From Moryella indoligenes (GTDB lineage: Bacteria > Bacillota > Clostridia > Lachnospirales > Lachnospiraceae), in contig NZ_JAUSTO010000003.1 of assembly GCF_030812885.1 (NCBI RefSeq), positions 62,001 to 126,000 on the forward strand: a DNA stretch of 64,000 bases, in the 5' to 3' direction. Shown here piece after piece: positions 1 to 8,522 of the stretch. The translations under genes and the position numbers were made by a program. Every line of letters begins with the position of its first letter. The stretch's first letter is position 1. Below the pieces are notes generated by a model. The model did not search any database, had not been told where the DNA came from, and saw only the letters and a program-made list of their open reading frames with translations.

Positions 1-237
1 CGCTGCAACCTCCTCCGCGGCAGCTGCAATCAGAGCATCACTGTCGGCATTGTCCGCAAAATCCGCGGCATCCGGGTAAACCTGCTTATAGGCGCGCACC
101 GTCGCAGCCTGCTGTGCCGCGCGAATCGGTTCGAGCGTCACGGAGTAGACGATGCCGAGGAGCAGTCCTGCGATCAGGGTGATGAGCATCAGACGAATCG
201 CATCCTGAACAAAAGTAGTTTCTTTTTTTGCACTCAT
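1..237 (-). CDS. rnfG: RnfG, electron transport complex subunit G (N-terminal part)
   Basis: This is the start of the Rnf subunit that carries a covalently bound FMN and moves electrons across the membrane between ferredoxin and NAD. Only the first 79 codons are in the window; the gene continues past base 1. The visible protein has a short charged start, one hydrophobic membrane helix (about residues 15-33) and the beginning of the extracytoplasmic domain. The flavin-binding motif would lie downstream and is not visible. The ATG overlaps the rnfD stop codon as TAATG, which implies translational coupling. The assignment rests on position after rnfC and rnfD and on the N-terminal layout rather than on the catalytic motif. 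Confidence 0.85.
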   Translation of the reverse strand, partial: MSAKKETTFVQDAIRLMLITLIAGLLLGIVYSVTLEPIRAAQQAATVRAYKQVYPDAADFADNADSDALIAAAAEEVAA

Positions 238-1199
238 TACTTTTTTGCCCCCCTTCTTCCAAATGCCTTCGGAATCGTGGCGCTCTCAATCAGCGGAGAG
301 AGCATATTTCCGATAATAATGGAATAAGAGACACCCTCGGCGCCGGTTCCGAAGATACGGAACAGACCGGTCAGAAGTCCGATCAGCAGCGCATAGATTA
401 TCTGTCCCTTTCGGGTCAGCGGTGTGGAGACATAGTCTGTCGCCATGAAGAAGGCGCCAAAGATCAGTCCGCCGCCGAGCACCTGTGCCAGAACGTAGTC
501 CGCGCTCTGATGACCAAAGATGAAGACAAAGACTGCCACGGTTGCAATATAAATCACCGGAATGTGCCAGCTGATGACCTTCTTCCAGAGGAGGTAGATA
601 CCACCGATCAACAGTGCAACTGCGGAGACTTCACCGATGGTTCCCGGCACACGGCCGATAAAGAGCTGCATGAGATCAACTCCCTGCATCGGATCACTGC
701 CTGCCTTCACCGCGCTCTTCATAATTGCGAGAGGCGTCGCTCCGGTCGTGGCGTCAAAGCCGAGACCCGCAGAGCTGAAATTGTTCATGTACTTTGCACA
801 GGAAATCAGCAGAAAACATCTTCCGGCGAGCGCCGGGTTCATCCAGTTCTGACCCAATCCGCCAAAGAGCTGCTTTACAAGGATGATCGCAAAAACTGCA
901 CCGAGTGCCGGAATCCAGAGCGGGATCTCCGGAGGCATGTTCAGCGCAAGGATCAGTCCTGTGACGACAGCGGAACAGTCGCAGATTGTGACCTGCTTGT
1001 GCATGCCCTTCTGCCAGAGATACTCAGAGAGCACCGCGGCGAGAACCGTGACAATGATGACCAGCAGCGCACTGATTCCAAACTGCACCACACCGAACGC
1101 AGCGGTGGGCAGCATGGCAATACAGACATCCAGCATGATGCCGCGCGTGCTGTCCTTGTCTCTGACGTGCGGGGAGGAGGAAACATTCAGCATATTCAT
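237..1199 (-). CDS. rnfD: RnfD, electron transport complex subunit D
   Basis: Integral membrane subunit of the Rnf ferredoxin:NAD oxidoreductase, which pumps ions while passing electrons. The 320-residue protein is a multi-helix membrane protein of usual family length. The motif TTGAT at residues 151-155, followed by PL, matches the (S/T)GAT sequence on whose last threonine (T155) FMN is covalently bound. The ATG overlaps the rnfC stop as ATGA, and its own stop overlaps rnfG, so C, D and G are read as one unit. The order rnfC-D-G is the classic one; E, A and B would be expected beyond the window edge. Confidence 0.97.
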   Translation of the reverse strand: MNMLNVSSSPHVRDKDSTRGIMLDVCIAMLPTAAFGVVQFGISALLVIIVTVLAAVLSEYLWQKGMHKQVTICDCSAVVTGLILALNMPPEIPLWIPALGAVFAIILVKQLFGGLGQNWMNPALAGRCFLLISCAKYMNNFSSAGLGFDATTGATPLAIMKSAVKAGSDPMQGVDLMQLFIGRVPGTIGEVSAVALLIGGIYLLWKKVISWHIPVIYIATVAVFVFIFGHQSADYVLAQVLGGGLIFGAFFMATDYVSTPLTRKGQIIYALLIGLLTGLFRIFGTGAEGVSYSIIIGNMLSPLIESATIPKAFGRRGAKK

Positions 1200-2590
1200 T
1201 TCTTCTCTTCCTCCTTTCCTGCCTTCTCAGCAGCGGCCTTCTCGGCCTTTGCCTTCTCTTCCGCGGCTTTGGCTCTGCGGATCGCGCCGACCTGGCGCTT
1301 CATGTACTTGAACGCCTGCGTGAGCGGACGTCTGGCCGGACAGATGTAGGAACAGCTTCCGCATTCAATACACTCCATCCCGTTCAGGGCCTCATAGCCC
1401 TCGGCATTGTCCCGCATACACTCCTTCATCATAAGAACAGGAACGAGGAATTCCGGACATACCGTGCCGCAGCGACCGCAGCGTATGCAGGCCGTCTCCG
1501 GATACTTTGCGACCTCATCCTTACAGAAGCAGGTGAGGGAGGAGCTGTTCTTCGTCACCGGGGCATCCGTTGTGAACATCGCCTGCCCCATCATCGGTCC
1601 GCCGGACAGTATCTTCTGCGGCTCCTGTCTGAAGCCTCCCGCCGCAGCGATGATATCATTATAGTTCATGCCCGTGCGCGCCTTGAAGTTCTGTGGCTCT
1701 GCGATGGCATCACCCGTGACAGTCAGCACACGCTCCACAATGGGAGTCTGCTTACAGACCGCATCATAGATTGCCATGACGGTATTGACATTGTCCACCA
1801 CACAGCCTGCGTCTGCGGGAAGCATGGAGGAATTGATCTCCCTGCCGGTCACCGCATAGATCAGCGAGCGCTCACCACCCTGCGGGTACTTGGTCAGAAG
1901 CTCACAGACCTCAATGCGCGGCTCATCCTTCACAAGCTCCCTCATGCGGGCGATCGCCTTCGGCTTGTTATTCTCAATGCCGATGACGCCCTTTGCGTTG
2001 TCAAAGAGCTGAAGCATGACCTTCAGTCCGCCGACCAGCCGCTCCGGCTCCTCCAGCATCATGCGATAGTCGCAGGTGAGGTACGGCTCGCACTCCGCGC
2101 CGTTCACAATGACGTAATCAATCGCATTCTCATCCTTCGGCGTCAGCTTGACATTGGTGGGGAATCCGGCTCCGCCGAGACCGACAATTCCGGCCTCACG
2201 AACGATATCGCGAATCTCCTTTTTTGAGAGCCCCTCAGCGCTTCTCTCCTCGCCGAAGCCCTCCACAGCGCGATACTCTCCATCATTCTCCACAATGATG
2301 GACATCGCCTTGCTGCCATTCACCAGGGTTCTCGCTTCGATCTTCTTCACCTTGCCGGATACGGAGCATATCACGACTGCAGAGATGAAGCCCCCCGCCT
2401 CGGCGATCTTCTGTCCGACCAGCACCTCATCGCCCACCTGAACCAGCGGCTTCGCGGGAGCGCCGATGTGCTGCGAGAGTGGATAAACCATCTCGCCGGA
2501 TGTCGGTTTCAGCACGGTGACGGGCTTGTCCATCGAGAGCTCTTTTCCCTCAAATGGATGGACGCCGCCTATAAATGTTGCCAATCCCAT
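1196..2590 (-). CDS. rnfC: RnfC, electron transport complex subunit C
   Basis: Peripheral NADH/ferredoxin-side subunit of the Rnf complex. The 464-residue protein begins with the family-typical GGVHP segment near residue 10. It holds a Complex I 51-kDa-like nucleotide/flavin domain in the middle (GLGGAGFPT near residue 140). Two cysteine clusters, CIRCGRCGTVCP and CIECGSCSYICP, near residues 370-420 bind two 4Fe-4S clusters. The C-terminus is a short Ala/Lys/Glu-rich tail, common in RnfC and thought to be a flexible extension. It is the first gene of the operon, preceded by a putative promoter with a palindrome. An AGAGGG ribosome-binding site lies upstream of the ATG. Confidence 0.97.
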   Translation of the reverse strand: MGLATFIGGVHPFEGKELSMDKPVTVLKPTSGEMVYPLSQHIGAPAKPLVQVGDEVLVGQKIAEAGGFISAVVICSVSGKVKKIEARTLVNGSKAMSIIVENDGEYRAVEGFGEERSAEGLSKKEIRDIVREAGIVGLGGAGFPTNVKLTPKDENAIDYVIVNGAECEPYLTCDYRMMLEEPERLVGGLKVMLQLFDNAKGVIGIENNKPKAIARMRELVKDEPRIEVCELLTKYPQGGERSLIYAVTGREINSSMLPADAGCVVDNVNTVMAIYDAVCKQTPIVERVLTVTGDAIAEPQNFKARTGMNYNDIIAAAGGFRQEPQKILSGGPMMGQAMFTTDAPVTKNSSSLTCFCKDEVAKYPETACIRCGRCGTVCPEFLVPVLMMKECMRDNAEGYEALNGMECIECGSCSYICPARRPLTQAFKYMKRQVGAIRRAKAAEEKAKAEKAAAEKAGKEEEKK

Positions 2591-2621
2591 CAGACTACCC
2601 TCTTTCTTTCATATTTCTGAT

Positions 2622-2666
2622 ACTATTAACGTTAAGAGTATAACATACTGACATCAAAATATACAA
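2622..2666 (-). promoter_or_regulatory. Putative rnfC promoter with overlapping palindrome
   Basis: On the minus strand a -10 box TATACT (2637-2642) lies 18 bases from a weak -35 TTGTAT (2661-2666). An 18-base near-perfect palindrome, ACTATTAACGTTAAGAGT on the plus strand (2622-2639, one mismatch between arms), overlaps the -10 and expected start site. That is where a repressor would bind. The regulator is unknown; the sequence does not look like a Rex site. Confidence 0.45.
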
Positions 2667-2696
2667 AAAAAAACCACAGAAGCGTGGTTTTTTTTT
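2665..2696 (-). terminator. Intrinsic terminator of the argS-EamA transcript
   Basis: CCAC/GTGG extended by nine A-T pairs on each side around the loop at 2678-2683, giving a 13-pair stem ending in a T tract on the minus strand. It lies between the EamA stop and the rnfC promoter and reads as a terminator in both directions. Confidence 0.75.
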
Positions 2697-2765
2697 AATA
2701 CATAGCTGGTAAATCAACTCTCCTGGCAGCTTGTCATTTCGAACCGGCGACGAGTCTTCCGCCAC

Positions 2766-3665
2766 TCACAGCTGTGCGAGCGCGATGGCCGCAAACATAA
2801 TGACACAGCCCAAAATTTTACGCGGTGAGAGTGTCTGCCCCATCACAAGCCACCCCACCAACACTGCAAAGACTGCCTCAAGACTCATAATCAGCGTCGC
2901 CGCAGAAGGATTCTGAAGCTTTTGCTGCCCCACCCCCTGCAGGGTGTAGCCGACGGCACCGCTCAGAACTCCTGCATAGAGGATCGGAATCAGAGCCGCC
3001 CGCAGAGAAGCGATATCTGCCGTCTCAAAGAGCAGGGCAAAGACGAGGGAAAGAAACCCAACCGTCAAAAACTCAAGACAGGAAAGGAAGACCGCATCCG
3101 TCCGCTGCACATAGTAATCCAGAGCCAGTATTTGAAAGGGAAAAAGCAGCGCACAGAGCAGGCAGTAGGCATCTCCCTTTGACAGTCCGAGGCGCCCCTC
3201 AATACAGAGCAGATACATTCCGACCATGGCGATCACAGCCGCAACTCCTACCTTACGCGCCGGACGCCTTCCGAGCGCGATGCTGTAAATCGGCACAACT
3301 ATGATATAGAGCGCCGTGAGAAAGCCGGCCTTCCCCGCCGTCGTATATTTGACACCAATCTGCTGAACTGCTGCCGCAAAGAATAAAAACACACCGCAGA
3401 TCAGACCGCCAATCATACCTTCTCTTCGAAGAGCTGCGCGCCTTCCTCTTCCGCTGCTTCTCAATTCATCCCAGCCCATGTGCCGCCGCAGCCAGATCAC
3501 AGGAATCAAGACAAAGCCGCTCAGAAAGAAACGGGCAGCGCAGAAGCTCATCGGGCCGATATGATCCATCGCCACGGACTGTGCCACAAAGGCGAGCCCC
3601 CAGATGAAAGCTGTGAGAAGCAGGATCAGGACTCCCTGATTTTTCTGTGCTGGACTCTGACGCAT
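2766..3665 (-). CDS. EamA/DMT-family transporter
   Basis: A membrane permease of the drug/metabolite transporter superfamily, probably exporting a small metabolite; the substrate cannot be told from sequence. The 299-residue protein has about ten hydrophobic helices forming two EamA repeats. The first starts GVLILLLTAFIWGLAFV and the second includes GAVGYTLQ near residue 240. I chose the ATG at 3665 because AAAGGATG sits at the right distance upstream; a longer reading would overlap the end of argS. It follows argS by four bases and is probably co-transcribed with it. A strong hairpin terminator lies downstream. Confidence 0.85.
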   Translation of the reverse strand: MRQSPAQKNQGVLILLLTAFIWGLAFVAQSVAMDHIGPMSFCAARFFLSGFVLIPVIWLRRHMGWDELRSSGRGRRAALRREGMIGGLICGVFLFFAAAVQQIGVKYTTAGKAGFLTALYIIVVPIYSIALGRRPARKVGVAAVIAMVGMYLLCIEGRLGLSKGDAYCLLCALLFPFQILALDYYVQRTDAVFLSCLEFLTVGFLSLVFALLFETADIASLRAALIPILYAGVLSGAVGYTLQGVGQQKLQNPSAATLIMSLEAVFAVLVGWLVMGQTLSPRKILGCVIMFAAIALAQL

Positions 3666-3669
3666 TCGC

Positions 3670-5436
3670 TTACATCCTTTCCGGTACTTCCATGCCAAGC
3701 ATTGTGAGGCAGCTCTCCAGAACGGCCTCTGTGCTCTGAATCAGCGCAAGATAAGCGCGCTTCTTCTCCTCATTCTCCTCCGCAAGAATACGCACCTCGT
3801 GATAGAAGGAATTGAAGCTGTTCGCCACTGTGTACAGATACTGGCAGATGCGGTGCGGCGCCAGCTCCTTCCATGCCCCCTCAACCGTTTCTGCATAGCG
3901 TGCGAGCTCCAGAAAGAGTGCTTTTTCTACCGGACTCTCCGCAGCCCTCAGGTCTGAAGGCCTCACTGCTGTGCCGCCCGCCGCGAGATATTTCTTTAAA
4001 ATCGACTTGATGCGCACCGCCGTATATAAAATGTAAGGTCCGGTGTTGCCCTCAAAGGAGGCAAAGCGCTCAATATCGAATACATAATCCTTCGCAGCCT
4101 GATTTGAGAGATCTCCGTACTTCAATGCTGCGAGCGCCACAATGCGGGAGGTCTCCCTCGCCTCCTCCTCCGGAATATCCGGATTTTCAGCAATTCTCTG
4201 ATAGACTGCCTCGCGTATCTCCTTTATCAGGGTCTCAAGACGCATCACGCCGCCGTCCCTCGTCTTAAAGGGCTTTCCGTCCTTACCGTTCATGGTTCCG
4301 AAGCCGATATATTTCAGCTCATGCTCCGGCGGGATGATGCCGGCTCTTCGCGCCACGCGGAAGAACTGCGTGTAGTGCAGCTCCTGACGCTTGTCCGCAA
4401 TATAGATATAGAGATCCGGCCCGTAGCTCTGCTCTCTGTCGATCAGCGTCGCGAGATCGCTGGTCGCATAGAGCGCCGCACCGTCTGACTTTCGGACTAT
4501 ACAGGGAGGAAGTTCCTTCGAGTCATCCGGCTCGGCGATGTCGACCACCAGAGCGCCCTCGGACATACGGGCCACACCGCTCTCCTCCAGCTCCTTCAAC
4601 AGTCCCGGAATAAAGGGCTGTGCGTCCGACTCTCCCTTCCACAGCTCAAAGGAGACATTCAGCGCGCTGTAGTTTTTTTCAAGATCTCTCACGGAGACAG
4701 AGAGAATGTGCTTCCAGAGCGCGCGGTAAGCGGGCGCGCCGCTCTGCAGCATGAGAGTCGCCTCGTGTGCCTTCTCAGCAAAGGCGGCATCCTCCTTTGC
4801 GCGCTTCGAGGCAGTCGGATAGATCTCCTCCAGATCGCCTATGGTAAAGGGCGGCTCAGAGGGATAAGTCCCCTGAAATGCCGGATCAAAGTACGGGAGC
4901 TCCGGTTTCCTGAGCCTCAGCTCCTCAATGATGAGTCCCATCTGGAGCCCCCAGTCGCCGAGGTGCACATCGCCGATCATGCGGTTCCCGAAAAAGGCGC
5001 CCATACGTTTCAGCGCCTCTCCGATGATGGCAGAGCGAAGATGTCCGACATGCAGCGGCTTTGCGACATTTGCTCCGCCGTAATCCACCATGATGGTGCG
5101 CTCTGAGTCCATTCTCGCCCCGCACTTCGGATCCTCTGCCATGAGCTGAACGCTCCTGCACAGGAGCTCCGGTCTCAGCTTCAGGTTGATAAAGCCCGGC
5201 ATCACAGCGCTGACCTCTGAGAAGAGTCCGCTCTTCTCAAGCTCCGCCGCGACCTGCGTTGCAACATCGATCGGTTTCTTCCCTGCCCGCTTCGCAACCG
5301 CCATGGCGCTGTTGCACTGATACTCGCAGAGATCCGGGCGGTTTGATACCTGTACCTTGGCATAATCATTCTCAAATCCGCAGTCAGAAAATGCATTCTG
5401 AACTGCAGCATTCATCTGTTCAAGTATTGTCTCCAT
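3670..5436 (-). CDS. argS: Arginyl-tRNA synthetase
   Basis: Class I aminoacyl-tRNA synthetase that charges tRNA-Arg. The 588-residue protein shows the N-terminal Arg-tRNA synthetase domain and the HIGH-type signature HVGH near residue 128 (GGANVAKPLHVGH). A degenerate KMSK region (GKPFKTRDGG) lies near residue 390, and the C-terminal DALR anticodon-binding domain includes ...NSFYHEVRIL. Loss of a strict KMSK is normal for many ArgRS enzymes. The start at 5436 has AAGGAG about eight bases upstream; ten more in-frame codons upstream lack a site. No T-box leader is visible in the 160 bases upstream. The EamA gene follows almost directly. Confidence 0.97.
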   Translation of the reverse strand: METILEQMNAAVQNAFSDCGFENDYAKVQVSNRPDLCEYQCNSAMAVAKRAGKKPIDVATQVAAELEKSGLFSEVSAVMPGFINLKLRPELLCRSVQLMAEDPKCGARMDSERTIMVDYGGANVAKPLHVGHLRSAIIGEALKRMGAFFGNRMIGDVHLGDWGLQMGLIIEELRLRKPELPYFDPAFQGTYPSEPPFTIGDLEEIYPTASKRAKEDAAFAEKAHEATLMLQSGAPAYRALWKHILSVSVRDLEKNYSALNVSFELWKGESDAQPFIPGLLKELEESGVARMSEGALVVDIAEPDDSKELPPCIVRKSDGAALYATSDLATLIDREQSYGPDLYIYIADKRQELHYTQFFRVARRAGIIPPEHELKYIGFGTMNGKDGKPFKTRDGGVMRLETLIKEIREAVYQRIAENPDIPEEEARETSRIVALAALKYGDLSNQAAKDYVFDIERFASFEGNTGPYILYTAVRIKSILKKYLAAGGTAVRPSDLRAAESPVEKALFLELARYAETVEGAWKELAPHRICQYLYTVANSFNSFYHEVRILAEENEEKKRAYLALIQSTEAVLESCLTMLGMEVPERM

Positions 5437-5556
5437 CTCACTACTCTCCTTCTCATCTGCTCTCACCTGAGACAGAACCGAAATCTCTCCTCCCGGGGCT
5501 CCGGAAACAGGATGCTTCTCCCGGATTGATACAGCTCACGCCCGGGACAAATAAGA

Positions 5557-5581
5557 GGCAGTCCCATAAACAGGGGCTGCC
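5557..5581 (-). terminator. Probable terminator after efp
   Basis: GGCAGTCCC (5557-5565) pairs with GGGGCTGCC (5573-5581), nine pairs with one G-U, loop of seven. On the minus strand it is followed by a T-rich CTCTTATTTG stretch. It lies just after the efp stop codon and before argS. Confidence 0.6.
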
Positions 5582-5602
5582 CCGGCAATTTCAGTCGGAC
5601 AA

Positions 5603-6160
5603 TTACGCTCTTCCGAGATACTCTCCTGTGCGTGTGTCGATCTTCACCTTGTCTCCGATTCCGATAAAGAGCGGAACAGAGATCTGCGCACCGGTCTCGA
5701 CCGTAGCAGGCTTCTGCGCACCGGTCGCGGTATTTCCTGCAAAGCCCGGCTCCGTATCCGTGATCTCCAGCTCAACAAAAAGCGGCGGCTCAACGGAAAA
5801 GACATTGCCGTTGTAGGAGACAACCTTGACCATATCATTCTCCTTGACGAACTTCAGCGTGTCGCCGATGAGATCCTTGTTCAGGGAAATCTGGTCGTAG
5901 GTCTCGGTGTTCATGAAGTTGAACATATCTCCGTCTGCATACAGGTACTGCATCTCGACGCGATCGATTCTTGCAGTCGGGAACTTCTCTGTCGGACGGA
6001 AGGTGCGCTCCGTCACAGCACCGGACATGACGTTTCTGATCTTTGTGCGGACAAAGGCAGCGCCCTTTCCCGGCTTTACGTGCTGAAACTCAACAATCTG
6101 ATACACCGCACCCTCAATCTCCAGTGTGATGCCGTTTCTGAAATCACCTGCTGAAACCAT
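5603..6160 (-). CDS. efp: Elongation factor P
   Basis: Translation factor that binds between the P and E sites and rescues ribosomes stalled at polyproline stretches. The 185 residues span the KOW-like N domain and two OB-fold domains, the usual EF-P length. The loop residue modified in many bacteria is K32 in KPGKG. A clear AAGGAGGAG ribosome-binding site precedes the ATG. It lies between aroE and argS on the same strand, with a hairpin terminator after it. In the 194 bases upstream there is a TATACT -10-like hexamer (6265-6270, minus strand) but no good -35 match, so its promoter is uncertain. Confidence 0.97.
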   Translation of the reverse strand: MVSAGDFRNGITLEIEGAVYQIVEFQHVKPGKGAAFVRTKIRNVMSGAVTERTFRPTEKFPTARIDRVEMQYLYADGDMFNFMNTETYDQISLNKDLIGDTLKFVKENDMVKVVSYNGNVFSVEPPLFVELEITDTEPGFAGNTATGAQKPATVETGAQISVPLFIGIGDKVKIDTRTGEYLGRA

Positions 6161-6354
6161 AAGATAACTCCTCCTTGTTTTACATAATCAGGCACAGAAA
6201 CACCATCATTTCTCTGCTTGAAGTTATTCTTTGTATTTTTGCCATTTTTTCACAGCTATTTTACAGTATAGCGGGAGCGGAGGCAAGCCCTTTCTGGCGT
6301 TTTGCATCCAGCAGGAAAGATTTTTACGGAGTACAGGCGATACGGCTCTTTGTT

Positions 6355-7233
6355 TTACTCCCTCTCCCGCCGCGAGAGCTCCCTCTGAAGACAGGCGCGA
6401 AGCTCCGCGCAGAGCGCTTCCGGCACAGAGCGCCCTGTCCACAGCTCAAAGGAGAGCACGCCCTGATACAGCAGCATATCAAGACCGCCAAGGGCCTCCC
6501 TCCCTGCTGCCGAGAGACGCCGCATGAACTCTGTCTCTGAGGGTGTGTAGATCAGATCCACGCCGCAGCGGAGCTTATGATAAAAGTCCGTCTCCGGAAT
6601 AAGGCTTTTTTCCGTGTACGGATACATTCCGACACTGCTGCACTGAAAGGCAATATAGTCCTGCCGGGAAAGCTCCCGCCAGCCGTCAAGCCCGGCTGCC
6701 GTAAAGCAGGTGCCCGGAAAACGGGATTGAAGCTCTGAGACAAACTGTTCAGCCCGCTCCGCGCTCCTGTTCAGTACGGTGAGCTCTGAGGCGCCGTGCA
6801 AGGCCGCCATGACAGCAATGGCCCGCGCCGCGCCGCCTGCCCCGAGCAGGAGCACCGGCTCTCCCCTGAGCGAGATGCCCTCCCGCTTCAGAAGGCGCTC
6901 CATGCCGGGAAGATCCGTATTGCAGCCAAGATATCCCTGATCTGTCCGCAGCAGCGTATTCACCGCACCGATCTGTTCTGCCGCTCTGTCCAGTCCGCAG
7001 AGGAAGGGGAGCACTGCCATCTTATAGGGCACAGTCACATTCAGTCCCCGTATTCCCAGCGCATACGCGCCGTGTACGGCCTCTCCAAGGCGCTCTGCCT
7101 CCCTGACCGGAAAGGGAAGGTAGGCGAGATCCACCCCCATACGCTCCGCGAGCGTATTATGCAGGAGTGGTGACAGACTGTGTCCGATGGGATTTGCAAT
7201 CAGACCGCAGACCAGCGTGTTTGCCGACATCAT
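6355..7233 (-). CDS. aroE: Shikimate dehydrogenase
   Basis: NADPH-dependent reduction of 3-dehydroshikimate to shikimate in aromatic amino acid synthesis. The 292-residue protein has the N-terminal substrate domain with NPIGHSLSP (residues 14-22). The catalytic lysine is K71 in NVTVPYK and the paired aspartate is D107 in NTDLPG. The NADP loop GAGGAAR lies near residue 131. The ATG overlaps the stop of the preceding HAD phosphatase gene as ATGA; a second ATG follows at once and either could be used. No other shikimate-pathway gene is in the window. Confidence 0.95.
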   Translation of the reverse strand: MMSANTLVCGLIANPIGHSLSPLLHNTLAERMGVDLAYLPFPVREAERLGEAVHGAYALGIRGLNVTVPYKMAVLPFLCGLDRAAEQIGAVNTLLRTDQGYLGCNTDLPGMERLLKREGISLRGEPVLLLGAGGAARAIAVMAALHGASELTVLNRSAERAEQFVSELQSRFPGTCFTAAGLDGWRELSRQDYIAFQCSSVGMYPYTEKSLIPETDFYHKLRCGVDLIYTPSETEFMRRLSAAGREALGGLDMLLYQGVLSFELWTGRSVPEALCAELRACLQRELSRRERE

Positions 7234-7745
7234 CCGCGTGTTCCTCCTCTCCTCTGCTCCGCCCTCCTGTAGGCATGAAGAAAGGGGCGCTCAATGAGCC
7301 GCTTAAACCGGATCTGCAACTCCTCTCTCCGCTCCATCGGCGCAACCAGTACGCTGTGCATCCCTGTGCGATTGGCCCCCCAGATATCCGTGAAGAGCTG
7401 ATCGCCGACAGAGACCGTCTCCTCCGGACGCGTCCTCATGATGCGCATCGCGCGGCGATAACCATAGCGCCGGGGCTTCAGAGCCTTCGCCACAAAGGGC
7501 AGTCCCAATTCCTCCGCGAAGCTTTGCACCCGCGGCCCCCGGTTATTCGACACGAGGCATATGCGAAAACCAAGCGCTCTCAACCGTCTAACGAGCTCCC
7601 TGCTCCGCTCATCCGCCGGGGCATCCGGCGGAACCAGCGTATTATCGATATCAAAGACAATGCCGCGAAGTCCCTCCTCATAGAGCTCTGCAAAGGGCAG
7701 CGCATATACGCTCTCAAAGCTTCGCTCCGGAAAGAAGGGATTCAT
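7230..7745 (-). CDS. YqeG-type HAD-IIIA phosphatase
   Basis: Small HAD-superfamily hydrolase of the YqeG family; the substrate is not known from sequence. The 171 residues carry motif I DIDNTL (DxD near residues 32-34), motif II in LVSNN, a lysine in KALKPRR, and motif III/IV as GDQLFTD. All four catalytic motifs are therefore intact. YqeG relatives often sit beside aroE, as here. Its start overlaps the nrdR stop and its stop overlaps the aroE start, both as ATGA, so the three genes form a tightly coupled unit. Confidence 0.9.
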   Translation of the reverse strand: MNPFFPERSFESVYALPFAELYEEGLRGIVFDIDNTLVPPDAPADERSRELVRRLRALGFRICLVSNNRGPRVQSFAEELGLPFVAKALKPRRYGYRRAMRIMRTRPEETVSVGDQLFTDIWGANRTGMHSVLVAPMERREELQIRFKRLIERPFLHAYRRAEQRRGGTRG

Positions 7746-8206
7746 GACTGCTCCTGATGCTGCAGGAGCTTTGCGAGCTCCGCCATGAAGGTGTTCACAT
7801 CCTTGAACTCCCGATAGACCGAGGCAAAGCGGACATAGGCCACAGGATCCAGATCCTTCAGCTTGTCCATGACCATCTCCCCGATCACAGAGGATGGAAG
7901 CTCCCGCTCCTCACGGTTAAAGAGCGCCGTCTCAATCGCATCTGTGATCGCACTGATCTGGAGCGAGGACACCGGGCGCTTGTGACAGGAGCGGATGATG
8001 CCCGCCTCGATCTTCGCCCTGTCATAGGCTTCCCTCGAATTGTCCTTCTTGATGATCATGAGAGGCATGGTCTCCAGCTTCTCATAGGTAGTGAAGCGCT
8101 TTCCGCAGCTCTCGCACTGTCTTCTCCGACGTATGGATGCGTTGTCGTCCGCCGGCCTTGAATCAATGACTCTTGTGTCCGCAGCGTTACAGAATGGGCA
8201 TTTCAT
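7742..8206 (-). CDS. nrdR: Transcriptional repressor NrdR
   Basis: Nucleotide-sensing repressor of ribonucleotide reductase genes. The 154-residue protein has an N-terminal zinc ribbon with C3, C6, C31 and C34 and a basic patch (SIRRRRQCESCGKRF). An ATP-cone domain starting near residue 47 (PLMIIKKDNSREAYDR) binds ATP or dATP. GGAGG lies eight bases before the ATG. No ribonucleotide reductase gene or paired NrdR box was noticed in the window, so its targets must be elsewhere. Confidence 0.97.
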   Translation of the reverse strand: MKCPFCNAADTRVIDSRPADDNASIRRRRQCESCGKRFTTYEKLETMPLMIIKKDNSREAYDRAKIEAGIIRSCHKRPVSSLQISAITDAIETALFNREERELPSSVIGEMVMDKLKDLDPVAYVRFASVYREFKDVNTFMAELAKLLQHQEQS

Positions 8207-8280
8207 ACAAACCTCCTGTCAGCTCCTGTGCTCCTTACTATGACCTCGCTGCCCCGGGAAGAGATCCCCGCAGCTCTTTC

Positions 8281-8508
8281 TCAGCCGCCCGTGATGATGC
8301 GGTTCAGCTCCCGTACTACCTTGCCCGGATGCAGACCATGCACGCGGCAGGCCTCTCGCACCGTCTCATACTGTGAGGCGGCGCAGCCGATACAGTGCAT
8401 CCCGAGGCTGTTCAGAAAATCCACTGTCTCCGGATACAGATTCGGCAGCTCAGCGATCAGATCATCCCCGCTCACCGGGCCCTCCTCAAGCTCCATAAAT
8501 TCGTCCAT
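8281..8508 (-). CDS. DUF1858 redox-disulfide domain protein
   Basis: A 75-residue protein made of one DUF1858 domain, the type annotated as 'hybrid cluster protein-associated redox disulfide domain'. The conserved CxxC pair is C39 and C42 in MHCIGCAAS, with a third cysteine at C54 (REACRVHG). The role is unknown; a disulfide or cluster-linked redox function is the family guess. A GGGAG site lies upstream of the ATG. It sits between prfC and nrdR on the same strand, 14 bases after the prfC stop, so it is very likely in the same transcript. Confidence 0.85.
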   Translation of the reverse strand: MDEFMELEEGPVSGDDLIAELPNLYPETVDFLNSLGMHCIGCAASQYETVREACRVHGLHPGKVVRELNRIITGG

Positions 8509-8522
8509 ACAGCGCTCCCTCT

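Noticed and set aside
228..1349. Long plus-strand open frame of 373 codons
   Set aside because: It lies antisense to rnfD and rnfC, has no recognisable domain and a composition rich in Arg, His and Cys, typical of a shadow frame in GC-rich DNA.
2699..2765. tRNA-like TTTCGAACC string near 2737
   Set aside because: No acceptor stem, D arm or anticodon arm can be folded around it.
5437..5602. T-box leader before argS
   Set aside because: The gap is short, holds the efp terminator, and no T-box core sequence or specifier hairpin was found. The same holds for gltX.
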